Below, piece by piece: positions 8,437 through 18,552 of a DNA stretch of 64,000 nucleotides. The stretch is from Deinococcus peraridilitoris DSM 19664 (lineage in GTDB: Bacteria > Deinococcota > Deinococci > Deinococcales > Deinococcaceae). The notes under the pieces are model-generated. The model was not told the DNA's origin. It saw only the letters and a program-made list of their open reading frames with translations, and did not search any database. Where the stretch lies: contig NC_019793.1 in assembly GCF_000317835.1 (NCBI RefSeq), positions 744,001 to 808,000 on the forward strand, read 5' to 3'. How positions within the stretch are numbered: position 1 is the first letter of the stretch; each line of letters opens with the position of its first letter. The position numbers and the translations under genes are program-made.

Positions 8437-9432
8437 TTACAGCAGGCCTGCCTCGCGCAGCAGCTTGAGGGCAGGCTCCAGACGGACTCCCAGCTTCTCC
8501 TGGTCGATCCTGGGGCTGCGGTTCATGGCGTCCTGAAATGGCAGGAGGGTGGTGGGCAGAATGGTGTTGCCGCTCACCGGGTACTCGAAGAGCTCACCCG
8601 TGAAGAACTGCTGCGCCTTGCTGTCCAGCAGGTAACGTACCAGCTTCAGCGCGTCGGGCATGTTCCTGGTGTTTTTCAGCACGCCGACGCCGGTGACAAG
8701 CGAGAGGCTTCCGGGATCGCCCGCCGCGAAGTAGTGCGTCCCGATGGGTGCACCGGACTTCACAAAACGCTGGATGTAGTAGTGGTTGGTCAGGCCGAGG
8801 TCGATTTCGCCTCCGCGAATGGCTTCCATCATGGCAACGTTGGACGCCGCGTAGGATTTGGGTTCCAGGGCCTTCATACCGGCAATCCACTCGCGGGTGG
8901 CCTGCTCACCCTTGAGGGCGATCATCGCGCCGATGAAGTCCTGAAAGCTGGAGTAGGTGGGTGTCCAGCCGATGCGCCCCTTCAGCTGCGTCATCTTGGG
9001 CAGGTCCATGACGCTGGCCGGCAGCTGCTCGGGTTTCAGCTTGCCCGTGTTGTAGGCCAGGGTGCGAAAGCGAATGGTCAGGGGCGCCCAGCCGCGCGCT
9101 TCGGGGGTGAAGGTCGCAGGAACCTTGCTGGTGATGTTTTCCGGGAGCGTCAGCAGCAGCTTGCTTTGCACGGCGGTGCCCAGTGCACCGGAAGTGTTCG
9201 ACCAGAACAGGTCGGCGGGCGTACGCGCCCCTTCTTCCTGCAGGGCCGCGAGCAGCGCGGCGTCGGTACCGTAGCGCACGTTGACCTTGATGCCGGTGTC
9301 TATTTCGAATTGTTGGACAATGGGGTCCACCAGGCCCTTGCCGCGCCCCGAGTACACGGTGAGGGTCTTGGTCTGCGCGAGGGCGCTGCCAATCAGCAGC
9401 AGGGAGGTGGTTGCAAGCAAAATCTGTTTCAT
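8437..9432 (-). CDS. Iron(III)-type ABC transporter substrate-binding protein
   Basis: 331 residues. A cleavable signal peptide (1-19, ending SALAQ) precedes an extracellular solute-binding fold of the FbpA/AfuA class, with LTVYSGRGKGLVDPI at the mature N-terminus and the paired-Tyr-like NHYYIQRF segment near 202-209 where FbpA proteins coordinate iron. First gene of the operon. A well-spaced sigma-70 promoter overlapped by a 15-bp palindrome lies directly upstream, so metal-responsive repression is likely, though the regulator is not in this window. Confidence 0.88.
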   Translation of the reverse strand: MKQILLATTSLLLIGSALAQTKTLTVYSGRGKGLVDPIVQQFEIDTGIKVNVRYGTDAALLAALQEEGARTPADLFWSNTSGALGTAVQSKLLLTLPENITSKVPATFTPEARGWAPLTIRFRTLAYNTGKLKPEQLPASVMDLPKMTQLKGRIGWTPTYSSFQDFIGAMIALKGEQATREWIAGMKALEPKSYAASNVAMMEAIRGGEIDLGLTNHYYIQRFVKSGAPIGTHYFAAGDPGSLSLVTGVGVLKNTRNMPDALKLVRYLLDSKAQQFFTGELFEYPVSGNTILPTTLLPFQDAMNRSPRIDQEKLGVRLEPALKLLREAGLL

Positions 9433-9441
9433 ACTGCGCCA

Positions 9442-9474
9442 ATCCTAAGTAAGCTGCTCGGAATTGTCAATTCC
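9442..9474 (-). promoter_or_regulatory. Promoter of the iron-type ABC operon with palindromic operator
   Basis: Reading the minus strand: -35 TTGACA (9470-9465), a 17-base spacer, -10 TAGGAT (9447-9442), then nine bases to the ATG, so the mRNA is nearly leaderless. The perfect inverted repeat GGAATTGTCAATTCC (9460-9474) covers the -35 and is a strong operator candidate. It does not match the classical Fur or DtxR boxes exactly. Confidence 0.7.
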
Positions 9475-9528
9475 CACGCCCGGACCTGGCCCCCGGCAGA
9501 CGAAGTGCACCTGCCCCCCTACGGGCTA

Positions 9529-10002
9529 CTACCGCGCAGACCGCGTCTGATCGGGCAACCACAACCTTTTTACCCAGACGTTGCCCGACCAGGCACCGCT
9601 GAGGTGCTGCACGAAAAAAGAGTTGAACGACGCATAGTACACCGGAGCTGGCAGATCGCTCGATGGATAGCTTCCCTGGCTACCGATGACCTTGACCGGA
9701 AAGGACAGCGCGAGCGCCCCTACCACGAAAAAACCCACCACAAAGCCGCTCACCGCGCCCACGCCCAGATGCCAGGTCTGGGTCACCACATGCCGGAATA
9801 CCTGCGAGGCCAGCCACGACGCGCCCAGACCGACCACGACCGACAACAAGACCGCCAGTCCCGGCCAGGGTGAGAAGCCGGCGAGCAAAACGCCCACCAC
9901 CGTCAGCACCGCCCACAGCGCGCCCCCCAGGCCCCGCCGCAGGCCCAGTACCGTCACAGCGGCCCACACCGTGACCAAAAGCGCGTCCAACCAGGTGATC
10001 AT
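9529..10002 (-). CDS. CvpA-like membrane protein
   Basis: 157 residues with four predicted transmembrane helices in the first 110 residues and a soluble C-terminal tail. The opening (WLDALLVTVWAAVTVLGLRRGLGG) matches the start of CvpA-family proteins, associated with colicin V production and envelope functions; the assignment is by architecture only. Leaderless pattern: TACAAT (minus strand, 10017-10012) nine bases from the ATG. Confidence 0.65.
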   Translation of the reverse strand: MITWLDALLVTVWAAVTVLGLRRGLGGALWAVLTVVGVLLAGFSPWPGLAVLLSVVVGLGASWLASQVFRHVVTQTWHLGVGAVSGFVVGFFVVGALALSFPVKVIGSQGSYPSSDLPAPVYYASFNSFFVQHLSGAWSGNVWVKRLWLPDQTRSAR

Positions 10003-10150
10003 CTGTTCATCATTGTACGCTCATGGCGCGCAGGCCACCAGCCGCCTTTCATGAGCGCAGGCGGGCGGCAGCTTGGTGCCGGGTGGGCCCATCAGCCCAA
10101 GTGTCACACTTGCCGGGGTCACCGGTCCTACAAGCGCCTAAGATACGAAC

Positions 10151-10795
10151 ATGATTCGTGTGCTGCTGGCCGACGATCACGCCCTGTTCCGCCAAGGACT
10201 GCGCAGTTTGCTGGAAAGCGAAGGCTTTCGGGTGATCGGCGAAGCGGTGAGCGGCCGGGAAGCGGTTCGCTACGCCGCCGAAACCCACCCCGACGTCATC
10301 CTGATGGACATCCAGATGCCCGAGCTCGATGGCGTAAAAGCCACCCAGAGCATTCTGGAAATCGATCCGAACGCCCGGGTCATCATGATCACCATGTACC
10401 GTCAGGACCGCTACGTCTTCGAGGCTGTCAAGGCAGGTGCCCGTGGCTATATCCTCAAGGACGCCGACGCCACCACCCTCATCGACGCCATCAAACGAGT
10501 CGCCGCCGGCGAGGCGCTGCTCGACGACGCGCTGGCGCAAAGTGTACTGGACGATTTCCGTGACAAGAAGGAAATTTTGCCCTCCGAGAAGCACAGCGAC
10601 CTCAACGAACGCGAAACGACCATCCTCAAACTGCTGGCTCAGGGATACAGCAACCAGGACATCGCCCTGCGGCTCGACATCTCCGAAAAGACCGTGCGCA
10701 ACCGCCTGTCCGAGATTTTCACGAAGCTGCAGCTCAACAACCGCACGCAGGCTGCCCTGTATGCCATCCGCGAAGGCATCGCCAACCTTGAGTGA
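10151..10795 (+). CDS. NarL/LuxR-type DNA-binding response regulator
   Basis: 214 residues. The receiver domain (1-120) has the acidic pair D8/D9, phosphoacceptor D53, and conserved Thr and Lys in the ITMY and LKDAD segments. A LuxR-type helix-turn-helix spans about 149-210 ([22 protein letters not shown]). It activates or represses transcription on phosphorylation by an unlinked kinase; no kinase gene is adjacent. TAAGAT lies six bases before the ATG with no Shine-Dalgarno, so translation is probably leaderless. Confidence 0.92.
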   Translation: MIRVLLADDHALFRQGLRSLLESEGFRVIGEAVSGREAVRYAAETHPDVILMDIQMPELDGVKATQSILEIDPNARVIMITMYRQDRYVFEAVKAGARGYILKDADATTLIDAIKRVAAGEALLDDALAQSVLDDFRDKKEILPSEKHSDLNERETTILKLLAQGYSNQDIALRLDISEKTVRNRLSEIFTKLQLNNRTQAALYAIREGIANLE

Positions 10796-10851
10796 CCGTT
10801 CGGCGCACCCGGACGTGAAGTCCACACAAGCTGCTTCCGGAGGGCGCCAGC

Positions 10852-11103
10852 ATGGCTAGGAAGCGGCCGGCGGGCAGCACGGCAGCCCTCAGCGCCGAAG
10901 TCACCTTCCGGGCTGGCTGCGGGCACTCGTGGCGTCTGGCCAGCAGCGCGCCCGACCTTGCGTACACGGCGCTGGAGTTCCCGGCGTGTGTCACCTGTCC
11001 GCACCGGGTCGACTCTGATGGTGGTGGCTCCTTCTGTACCTTGCGCCCCGAGCACGGCCAGCACCCTTTCGCTGTGCTGGCGGGTCTGGACCTGCCCGAC
11101 TGA
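10852..11103 (+). CDS. Small hypothetical Cys-containing protein
   Basis: 83 residues, family not recognised. Cys at 23, a CVTC pair at 46-49 and Cys 62 could bind a metal. GGAGGG seven bases before the ATG supports translation. It follows the response regulator by 56 bases on the same strand, and a GGAGC/GCTCC hairpin (11115-11136) right after its stop could end transcription. Confidence 0.55.
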   Translation: MARKRPAGSTAALSAEVTFRAGCGHSWRLASSAPDLAYTALEFPACVTCPHRVDSDGGGSFCTLRPEHGQHPFAVLAGLDLPD

Positions 11104-11136
11104 GCGCCCGCACTCCGGAGCAGACAAACGCTCCGG

Positions 11137-11210
11137 CAAGGGATTTCCCTCTTCCACTCGCCCAGAAGGACTGGCAAAAATCCGCCAGTTCTTCTGACAA
11201 CCGCTTTAGA
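11137..11210. repeat. Partial copy of a structured intergenic repeat
   Basis: This stretch shares with the element at 28760-28902 the order TCCACTCGC, then a stem-loop with an A-rich loop (AAGGACTGGC/GCCAGTTCTT around AAAAATCC), then the exact 16-mer TGACAACCGCTTTAGA (11195-11210). Its last bases form the likely -10 (TAGAGT) of the next gene. The left terminal repeat is not clear here. Confidence 0.45.
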
Positions 11211-11217
11211 GTGCTGC

Positions 11218-12084
11218 ATGGCCGGACACGCACGCCCGCACCAGCACCCTGATCTTCAATTTCTGCTCGCCTCTCACCCGGGCACCGTCAGCGTCCGGGT
11301 GCTGTCGCTGCAGGGTGAGGTGCTCTTCGACCACCAGTCCGAACGCCCTTTCCCGTCGGCCTCACTGATCAAGGTCCCCCTGCTCGTCCGGGCGCTCTGG
11401 CACGTGCAGCAGGGTCAGGCGCGGCTCGAAGAACGCCTGACCCTACGCGCCTATGAGCGGGTTCCCGGGTCGGGCGTGCTGTCGCAGCTCGACGCCGGGC
11501 TGGCGCTGACCCTGCGCGACGTGCTCACGCTGATGACCGTGGTCAGCGACAACACCGCCACCAACCTGGTCATCGACCGCTTCGGTCTGCACGACGTCAA
11601 CGTGTTTTTGCGTGAAGCGGGCATGAACAACTCCGAACTGATCGGCCAGCTGCAGCTTCCACCCGGGCGCCAGAACGAACGCCAACGTGCTGGAGAACGC
11701 AACCGCACCTCGGCGCATGACATCAGCCGTCTGCTGCTGAGGCTCGTGCGGGGTGAGCTGCTCTCGCCCGCCCTGACAGACCTGGCCCTGGACATCCTGT
11801 CGCGTCAGCAGGTGCGCGACATTATCGCCCGCCATGTCCCGCGCGGCGCCGACGGCGAGCTGCTTTACCGGGTGGCAAGCAAGGGCGGTGAGCTGTCCGG
11901 AGTGCGGCATGACGCGGGCATCGTCTGGACACCCCGCCCCCTGATTCTGGCCCTGCTGAGTGAAGGCGGGAGCGACCTCCGGGAGCATCCCGACAACCGG
12001 GAGGTGGCCCTGCTCGCCCGTCTGGCAGGGCATTTGATTGCAGTGCTGGGGGACATTCCTCCTGAGCCCGCAGGACTAGAGTAA
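11218..12084 (+). CDS. Class A beta-lactamase-like serine hydrolase
   Basis: 288 residues of the penicillin-recognising fold: nucleophile motif S49-L-I-K52, S110-D111-N112, and K222-G-G in place of the K-T-G triad. Length and motif order match class A beta-lactamases. No signal peptide is visible, so it may act in the cytoplasm or be a non-resistance relative; the class A Glu166 omega-loop residue is not obvious. TAGAGT lies five bases before the ATG, indicating a leaderless mRNA. Confidence 0.8.
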   Translation: MAGHARPHQHPDLQFLLASHPGTVSVRVLSLQGEVLFDHQSERPFPSASLIKVPLLVRALWHVQQGQARLEERLTLRAYERVPGSGVLSQLDAGLALTLRDVLTLMTVVSDNTATNLVIDRFGLHDVNVFLREAGMNNSELIGQLQLPPGRQNERQRAGERNRTSAHDISRLLLRLVRGELLSPALTDLALDILSRQQVRDIIARHVPRGADGELLYRVASKGGELSGVRHDAGIVWTPRPLILALLSEGGSDLREHPDNREVALLARLAGHLIAVLGDIPPEPAGLE

Positions 12085-12133
12085 GTGTTGTGGACAGGCT
12101 GTCGCGAGGCGCAAAAAAGCGCGTGCTGGCGCA

Positions 12134-12142
12134 TGCTATGCT
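12134..12142 (+). promoter_or_regulatory. Extended -10 promoter of the cytochrome bc operon
   Basis: TGCTATGCT carries the TGn extension directly before TATGCT. It gives a leader of about 45 bases with GAGGAG ahead of the cytochrome c ATG. No clear -35. Confidence 0.5.
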
Positions 12143-12193
12143 GCCAACCACACGCGACAGGAATCGTCGCTATCCCTTACGTTGAGGAGAAAT

Positions 12194-13060
12194 ATGGAAC
12201 GAAACGACGCTGTCATGCCGATGGTCTCCATCGTGGTCGCGGCGATCATGTGGGTGCTGTTGCTCTTTATCTTCGCCAAGGATACCCACGTCCCGGCCGT
12301 CGAGATCAGCCCGGAACTGAAAGCCAGCGCCGCCAAGGCCTGGCCGACCCTGGGTAAGCAGGTCTACACCCAGACTGAGCCCAGTTGCGCCGGGTGTCAC
12401 GGTGCCAACGGCGAGAGTGCCGGTGGGGGTCCCGCGCTGGCGGGAGACGAAAAAATCCTGGTCGACCCGAACCTCGTGATCACCAACATCCGCAAGGGAC
12501 GCGGCATCATGCCTGCCTACCCCAACCTCAGTGACGAGGAAGTGCTGGCCGTCACCAACTACATCCGCAACAGCTGGGGCAACAAGGCCGAGGTGCTCGG
12601 TCCCGAAGTGCTCCAGGCCGCCGTCAGCAACATCACCCCGGAAGTGCTGCGTGTCCGCTCGCGCTTCGTGCCCGAGGACATCGGGCTGCCCCAGATTTTC
12701 CTGGCCACCTTCGTGATGCTGCTGCTCACCTATGGCATCATCGGCCTTTACTCGGTGTGGGCAGAAGGCGTCGAGCTCAAGCCCGGCATTCACAAGGTCC
12801 GCTCGACCCCGATGGCCGTGTTCGCCATGGTCATCGCCCTGGGCAGTACCGTCATCTTCGCGCTGCTCTTCGCCATGCAGATTCTGCGCGGCCTGCAGGG
12901 CATTGCCTCTGATCCGCCCGTGCCTCCCACCGTTACCCTGGAAGGCTTCTACTCGGCGATGGCCTTTTTGAGCCTCGCGGCGGTGCTGGGCATCTACAAG
13001 AAGTACTTCATGGACGGCGAAGCGCTGATCGAAGACGCCAGCGGCGAGTTTCCCTGGTAA
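12194..13060 (+). CDS. Membrane-bound single-haem cytochrome c of the bc complex
   Basis: 288 residues. An N-terminal membrane anchor (about 8-28) is followed by a cytochrome c domain with C65-x-x-C68-H69 and axial Met near 106 (GIMPAYP). The C-terminal half adds about three transmembrane helices (near 165-190, 210-235 and 255-270). It carries electrons from the Rieske/cytochrome b pair encoded downstream to the terminal oxidase. ATG 12194 is fixed by GAGGAG; a TTG four codons earlier is rejected. Confidence 0.88.
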   Translation: MERNDAVMPMVSIVVAAIMWVLLLFIFAKDTHVPAVEISPELKASAAKAWPTLGKQVYTQTEPSCAGCHGANGESAGGGPALAGDEKILVDPNLVITNIRKGRGIMPAYPNLSDEEVLAVTNYIRNSWGNKAEVLGPEVLQAAVSNITPEVLRVRSRFVPEDIGLPQIFLATFVMLLLTYGIIGLYSVWAEGVELKPGIHKVRSTPMAVFAMVIALGSTVIFALLFAMQILRGLQGIASDPPVPPTVTLEGFYSAMAFLSLAAVLGIYKKYFMDGEALIEDASGEFPW

Positions 13061-13117
13061 TCCCCGATACGGGGACACCTTCCGTCAACACCGCCGTTTT
13101 TGCCACGGAGCCACCAC

Positions 13118-13777
13118 ATGACGAGATACAGACGAATCGACCCTGAAATTACCCGCCGCAAGTTCGTGAACTGGGCGCTTGGTGTGGCCGCCGGCATCAC
13201 CGGCCTGAGCTTTGTCACCATCGTGGGCAGTGCCAAGCCGGTCAACCGAGAAACCCCCGACAAACTTCCTCCCGCGGAAGGCGACATTCTGGTGTACGCC
13301 GACGGCGCGCAGGTCGGCAAACCCATCGACCCCAAAAACCTGGAGCCGCAGCCCACCCGTGCCTATCCCCAGGCCAAGAGCGGCGACGGACAGCCGCTGG
13401 TAAAAAGCGGCGACACCAACAATTTGCTGCTGGTCTCCAAGTTTCCCGAAGCGCAGCTCAAGGAACCGACCGACCTCGAAAGCACCGCGCAAGGCATCGT
13501 GGTGTACAGCGCGATCTGTCAGCATCTGGGTTGCCCGGTGAACTGGCGCAACGTAGACCAGACTTACCTGTGTCCCTGCCACTCGGGCGTCTATGACCCC
13601 AAGCAGGGCTGTAAGGTCATCGGTGGTCCACCCCCCCGCCCACTGCCACAGCTGCCCATCAAGGTCGAGGGTGACCAGATCATAGCGACCGGAACCTTTT
13701 TGATTCCACCGTACGGGATTTCGGAAACCGACTTCGAAGAATACAAAGAGCGTGCAGAGGAGGGGAACAAAGGATGA
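13118..13777 (+). CDS. Rieske iron-sulfur subunit of the bc complex
   Basis: 219 residues. A twin-arginine-like start (TRRKFVNW, about 13-20) and one transmembrane anchor precede the Rieske domain. The 2Fe-2S ligands are in C134-x-H136-L-G-C139 and C152-P-C154-H155. It transfers electrons from quinol to cytochrome c. CGGAG seven bases before the ATG fixes the start; an upstream TTG is less likely. The stop overlaps the cytochrome b ATG by four bases. Confidence 0.93.
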   Translation: MTRYRRIDPEITRRKFVNWALGVAAGITGLSFVTIVGSAKPVNRETPDKLPPAEGDILVYADGAQVGKPIDPKNLEPQPTRAYPQAKSGDGQPLVKSGDTNNLLLVSKFPEAQLKEPTDLESTAQGIVVYSAICQHLGCPVNWRNVDQTYLCPCHSGVYDPKQGCKVIGGPPPRPLPQLPIKVEGDQIIATGTFLIPPYGISETDFEEYKERAEEGNKG

Positions 13778-15081
13778 GTCAATGGCTTGACGAACGCCTG
13801 AACATCTCGCGCCTGAACGATAAGTTCCTGCGCAAGGCGTTCCCGGTGCACCATTCGTACTTCCTGGGCGAGATCACGCTGTTCAGCCTGATCGTGCTGC
13901 TGCTCACTGGCGCGCTCCTGGCGCTCTTTTACGAGCCGAGCCAGCGTCTGGTCGCCAATCCCCTTGATCCGGGCGGAACCGAAGTGCCCGCCGCCTACGC
14001 CTCGGTGCTGAAGATCAACGCGCTGCCTTACGGCGACATGCTCAGGCGCATCCACCACTGGATGGCCAACATCATGATGGGCGCCGCGGTGCTGCACATG
14101 ATGCGCGTGTACTTCACGGGCTCGTACAAGAAACCCCGCGAAATCAACTGGTGGCTCGGCGTGCTGCTGCTGGTCTTTACGGCCCTCACCGCGCTGACCG
14201 GCTACAGCCTGCCCTACGACAACTACGCCTTCACGACCCTCAAGGTCATCGTGGGCATCGCCGGTAGCATCCCCTGGGTCGGTGGCTACATCTCGGAACT
14301 CGCCTTCGCGGGCGTGTTCCCCGGTGAGGGCCTGATTCCGCGCATGTACGGCTACCACATCATGCTGCTGCCTGCCGTGCTGCTGGGACTCACCGCCGCG
14401 CACATGTTGATCATGATCAAGCAGAAGCACACGCAGCCCGGCTACGCCAAGCGCCTCGCTTACAAGAAAATCGTGGGTGTGCCGCTGCTGACGCAGCAAA
14501 GCTACCTGATGGTCATGCTGGGCGTGCTGCTGATCGGCATCGTGATGCTCTTCAGCGCCTTTATCCCGGTGCACCCCGTCGAACACTACGGCCCCCCCAG
14601 CAACCAGACGCCGTCCATCAAGCCCGACTGGTACTTCCTGTGGATCTTCGGCATCCTGGCGATCCTGCCCAGCACCCTCGAGTTCCATGTGCTCGGTGGC
14701 ACGTTCAACAGCGAGTTTCTGGGCGGTGTGGTGGGCGCCGGCCTCATCGTGATGCTGTTCCTGGCAGTGCCCTTGCTTGACCGCAGCGCGGGCAAGGAGA
14801 TGCACTATTACTCCGAGAACCCCACGGACCATCCGGTGCGCCTGGCCGCCGGCGTGGCCATGCTGGCCCTGCTGATCGTCTGGTCGGTGGCCGGGTACAA
14901 ACCCGAAATCGTGGGCGCGGGCCTGCTGACCAACGAGAACGCCAACCCGTTCTTCTGGATCGCGTCACTGATCATCCCGGCGCTCAGCTACTTCGCGACC
15001 CTGGGCATCGTGCGGGGCATCCGCGCCCTGCGCACTGCCGACGAACGCGATCAGCAGCGCGCTTCGGCTGCCGACGACTGA
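13774..15081 (+). CDS. Cytochrome b subunit of the bc complex (one-piece b/subunit IV type)
   Basis: 435 residues, about nine transmembrane helices. The N-terminal part carries the haem-ligand region ([13 protein letters not shown] near 90, and a second His pair around YGYHIMLL and AAHMLIM) and the C-terminal part has the quinol-site PDWYF motif, here KPDWYFLW near 288. The protein thus combines the parts that are separate in b6f complexes. Translationally coupled (ATGA) to the Rieske gene; last gene of the operon. Confidence 0.93.
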   Translation: MSQWLDERLNISRLNDKFLRKAFPVHHSYFLGEITLFSLIVLLLTGALLALFYEPSQRLVANPLDPGGTEVPAAYASVLKINALPYGDMLRRIHHWMANIMMGAAVLHMMRVYFTGSYKKPREINWWLGVLLLVFTALTALTGYSLPYDNYAFTTLKVIVGIAGSIPWVGGYISELAFAGVFPGEGLIPRMYGYHIMLLPAVLLGLTAAHMLIMIKQKHTQPGYAKRLAYKKIVGVPLLTQQSYLMVMLGVLLIGIVMLFSAFIPVHPVEHYGPPSNQTPSIKPDWYFLWIFGILAILPSTLEFHVLGGTFNSEFLGGVVGAGLIVMLFLAVPLLDRSAGKEMHYYSENPTDHPVRLAAGVAMLALLIVWSVAGYKPEIVGAGLLTNENANPFFWIASLIIPALSYFATLGIVRGIRALRTADERDQQRASAADD

Positions 15082-15105
15082 AGACCTTTTACCGTTTCTA
15101 CAGAG

Positions 15106-15128
15106 CGGGTGAGCCTGTGGCCCACCCG
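15106..15128 (+). terminator. Stem-loop after the cytochrome bc operon
   Basis: CGGGTG-a-GCC pairs with GGC-c-CACCCG around TGT, 24 bases after the cytochrome b stop. No T tract follows. Confidence 0.4.
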
Positions 15129-15154
15129 GTCTTCATTGGCGCTAGCATCAAAGC

Positions 15155-16270
15155 GTGCCCTGGTTCAGGACCAAACTCTCCCGGTTTATGCTGCTCGCAA
15201 GTCTTTTGCTGAGCGGCACGTTGACGGGCTGCCGGACCCTCACACCCAGTCCTTCGGGCTTTTCCGGCTACGTGGCCCTGGGCGACTCGCTCACGGCCGG
15301 TATGCAGTCGGTCGGCCTGACAGCGCAGAACCAGCGTGACTCGTTTCCGCTGGTTCTCTCCCGCCTGGCGGGCAGCCCCATTCACGCGCCCGAAAGCCTG
15401 CCGCCGGGGTGCCCTCCCCCATTCGCGCAGGGCATCACCATCACAACCTGTGTGCGCGCCAATCCGCTCACACCGGCCAGCAATTTTGGTGTTCCCGGCG
15501 CCTCCCTGTACGACGTGGGCCACACCAGCTACCAGACGGCTCCTGACCTTTACAAACCCCTGTACGGCCTGATCCTCGGCCCCGAGGACACCCAGCTCAG
15601 CGCTGCGCTGCGGGCCAGACCACGCTTCATCACCTTATGGGCCGGTTCCAACGACGTCCTGGGCGTAACGCTGCGAGGACGACCCGAACGCGCCACGACC
15701 CCCGCCAACTTCGAAAAGTGGTACGGTGAGCTGCTCGACAATCTCGCACCCACCGGAGCCCGAATCGTGCTGATCGAGGTGCCGGACATCACCACGGCCC
15801 CATCGCTGATTCCCGGTTCCCGGCTGCACGTGTTGGGACTGGGCGGCGCTGACTGCGAACGCAGTCCCAACAGGGTGTCGTTCACGGTGCTGTACGACCG
15901 CCGAATTGCCAAGCCGGTGTCATGCACGGCGCCCTACGCGCTCACTCCGGTAGAACGGGAAGCCGCGCAGAACACTGTCAACGCCTACAACACCAGCATC
16001 CGAGCCTTGGGAAAGGCACGAGGCTACCCGGTGTTCAACGCCACCGAGTTGCTGCGCGAGGTCACGCCGTTCGAGTACGATCCCAAGGCCCCGATGCCCT
16101 TCGGAGTGGATTTCTCCAATGACGGAGTTCATCCGTCCAGTCTGGGTCAGGCCCGCATCGCGCGGGGTCTGGCCGAGTTCATCAACAAGCAGTTCGGCAC
16201 GACGATCGAGTTGCCCGAACGCCTGCCCAACGTGGCGCTCGCCGAAGCAGGCAAGGAGTTATCACCCTGA
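15155..16270 (+). CDS. SGNH/GDSL-family lipoprotein hydrolase
   Basis: 371 residues. Residues 1-26 form a lipoprotein signal with lipobox LTGC, so the mature protein is probably lipid-anchored. The GDSLT block near 42-46 holds the nucleophile Ser, Asn lies in WAGSND, and Asp/His lie in DGVHPS near 329. Broad esterase/lipase family; substrate unknown. GTG start with TAGCAT six bases upstream (leaderless). A paralogue follows after 40 bases. Confidence 0.83.
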   Translation: MPWFRTKLSRFMLLASLLLSGTLTGCRTLTPSPSGFSGYVALGDSLTAGMQSVGLTAQNQRDSFPLVLSRLAGSPIHAPESLPPGCPPPFAQGITITTCVRANPLTPASNFGVPGASLYDVGHTSYQTAPDLYKPLYGLILGPEDTQLSAALRARPRFITLWAGSNDVLGVTLRGRPERATTPANFEKWYGELLDNLAPTGARIVLIEVPDITTAPSLIPGSRLHVLGLGGADCERSPNRVSFTVLYDRRIAKPVSCTAPYALTPVEREAAQNTVNAYNTSIRALGKARGYPVFNATELLREVTPFEYDPKAPMPFGVDFSNDGVHPSSLGQARIARGLAEFINKQFGTTIELPERLPNVALAEAGKELSP

Positions 16271-16310
16271 ACTCAGGGGGATGTGAAGGAGACCCGCTAG
16301 CCTGCAGGGC

Positions 16311-17375
16311 ATGAAACGCCTCGCCCTGTTTTCCCTGACCTGTCTGGTGACGGGCGGGGCCGCCCCTGTCGCTCAGAATCAGCCTGCCGGGGCACCTCCC
16401 GCAGCGGAACCGGCACGCTACGTATCGCTGGGCGACTCGCTTACGGCGGGCTACCAGTCGGCAGGGCTGCGGGCTGACGGGCAGCGCCGCGCCTACCCGG
16501 TCGTACTGGCCCAGTCGTTGGGCCTTTCGTTTTCGCCCCCTCTTGGCCAGGACCCTGGTTGCCCACCTCCGCTGGGTGCCCGAGTCAGCGCGACGTCATG
16601 CCAGCGCCAAAACCCCGGGGCAAGCGTAACGAATTTCGCGGTACCGGAGGCCCGGGTCGAAGACCTCGCGCGGGCGAGTGCCCGCACCGTTCCGTCCAAC
16701 GCCCGCGCGCTGTACCAATTGATTGTGGGCGAGGAAGATACCCAGGTGAGCGCCGCACTGAAAGCGCGCCCTCAGCTGGTCACCTTATGGGTCGGGGCCA
16801 ACAACGTACTGGGTGCGGCGCTGAACGGCAATCCCGGCGCGGCCACCACGCCTCAGGCGTTTGAGCAGGCGTACGGGTCGCTGCTCAGCGCCCTGCGGCC
16901 CTCGGGTGCCAAACTGGTGCTGCTGACCGTGCCCGACGTGACGGCCGTTCCAGCCTTGGTGCCGGGCACGCAGCTGGCCGCCTTCGGGCTGGGTGACGCA
17001 AGTTGCCGGGGCAGCACCAGCCGCATCTCCATCACGCGTCTGTTCACGGGAAGCCTGCCACTCTCCTGCACCACCCCGGAGGCCCTCACAGCCTCCGAAA
17101 CGCGTAGCTTGCAAGGCACCATCGCTGCCTACAACGACAGTATCCGCCGCCTGGCTGCACGCGAGGGCGCTGAAGTCTTCGAGGTCAGCACGGTGCAGCT
17201 GGCTCAAGATGCCACCTACGATCCGGGCAGCGGCGCGCCCTTCGGCCCGGATTATTCGCTGGACGGCATTCACCCGTCGAGCGCCGCCCATGAACGCCTG
17301 GCGCGGGCACTCGCGGCGTTCGTGCGATCGCGCTTCGGCAGCGACCTGCGAAGTGCAGCGGGCACACAACCTTGA
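16311..17375 (+). CDS. SGNH/GDSL-family secreted hydrolase
   Basis: 354 residues, clear paralogue of the preceding gene: shared LGDSLTAGYQSAGL start, VTLWVGANNVLG, LLTVPDVTAVPALVPG and DGIHPSS with catalytic Ser, Asn, Asp and His. It has a signal peptide (about 1-21) but no lipobox Cys, so it is probably secreted rather than lipid-anchored. TAGCCT seven bases before the ATG suggests its own leaderless promoter. Confidence 0.82.
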   Translation: MKRLALFSLTCLVTGGAAPVAQNQPAGAPPAAEPARYVSLGDSLTAGYQSAGLRADGQRRAYPVVLAQSLGLSFSPPLGQDPGCPPPLGARVSATSCQRQNPGASVTNFAVPEARVEDLARASARTVPSNARALYQLIVGEEDTQVSAALKARPQLVTLWVGANNVLGAALNGNPGAATTPQAFEQAYGSLLSALRPSGAKLVLLTVPDVTAVPALVPGTQLAAFGLGDASCRGSTSRISITRLFTGSLPLSCTTPEALTASETRSLQGTIAAYNDSIRRLAAREGAEVFEVSTVQLAQDATYDPGSGAPFGPDYSLDGIHPSSAAHERLARALAAFVRSRFGSDLRSAAGTQP

Positions 17376-17387
17376 TATTCTTCCCGT

Positions 17388-17585
17388 ATGCCCGACCCGC
17401 TCGACCGGTTTCTGGCGCGTCAGGCCCGCGCGCTTGGCCTTTCAGCGGACACGGTGAACGAGTCGGACGCAGACACCCTCCGGGACTTTTGCAACGTGGT
17501 GCTGCGTGAACTGGGCGCCCGCGGGCTGCTGGAGGAACACGCCGAGCCCGGATGCTTTGCCTCTGCCCGCGAAACGGGCAATTAG
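17388..17585 (+). CDS. Small hypothetical protein
   Basis: 65 residues, acidic/helical, not recognised. The opening DPLDRFLARQARALGL and the mid-region DTLRDFCNVVLRELGARGLLEE suggest two amphipathic helices. TATTCT lies six bases before the ATG with no Shine-Dalgarno, which supports a leaderless gene. It lies 12 bases after the SGNH hydrolase. Confidence 0.5.
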   Translation: MPDPLDRFLARQARALGLSADTVNESDADTLRDFCNVVLRELGARGLLEEHAEPGCFASARETGN

Positions 17586-17681
17586 CGCTCCGTCAAAGCA
17601 GGGCGGAAATAGCGGGGCCTTTATCATGATTCGTTCGGCGTGCTCAGCGGGCAGCAGTCATTTCAGTGCAGCGAGGTTTTC

Positions 17682-18413
<732 letters not shown>

Positions 18414-18440
18414 ACGCCTGCCCAAGGGCGAGCCAGCCTC

Positions 18441-18466
18441 ACCGCGCTCTTCTCGGGCGCGGTTTT
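18441..18466 (+). terminator. Rho-independent terminator after yebC
   Basis: ACCGCGC and GCGCGGT pair around a nine-base loop, followed by TTTTCT. Confidence 0.8.
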
Positions 18467-18552
18467 CTGTTGCTTTCGCTGAACGCGGCAGTCGGGCGCT
18501 TGTGACTTAACTTCCCCCACCGCCCTGCGCCACGTGGCATCCTGAGCTATTC

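Noticed and set aside
11115..11136. GACAAACGCT as a left terminal repeat of the 11-kb repeat copy
   Set aside because: It is in the wrong orientation relative to the 28-kb element and is better explained as the loop of a GGAGC/GCTCC hairpin.
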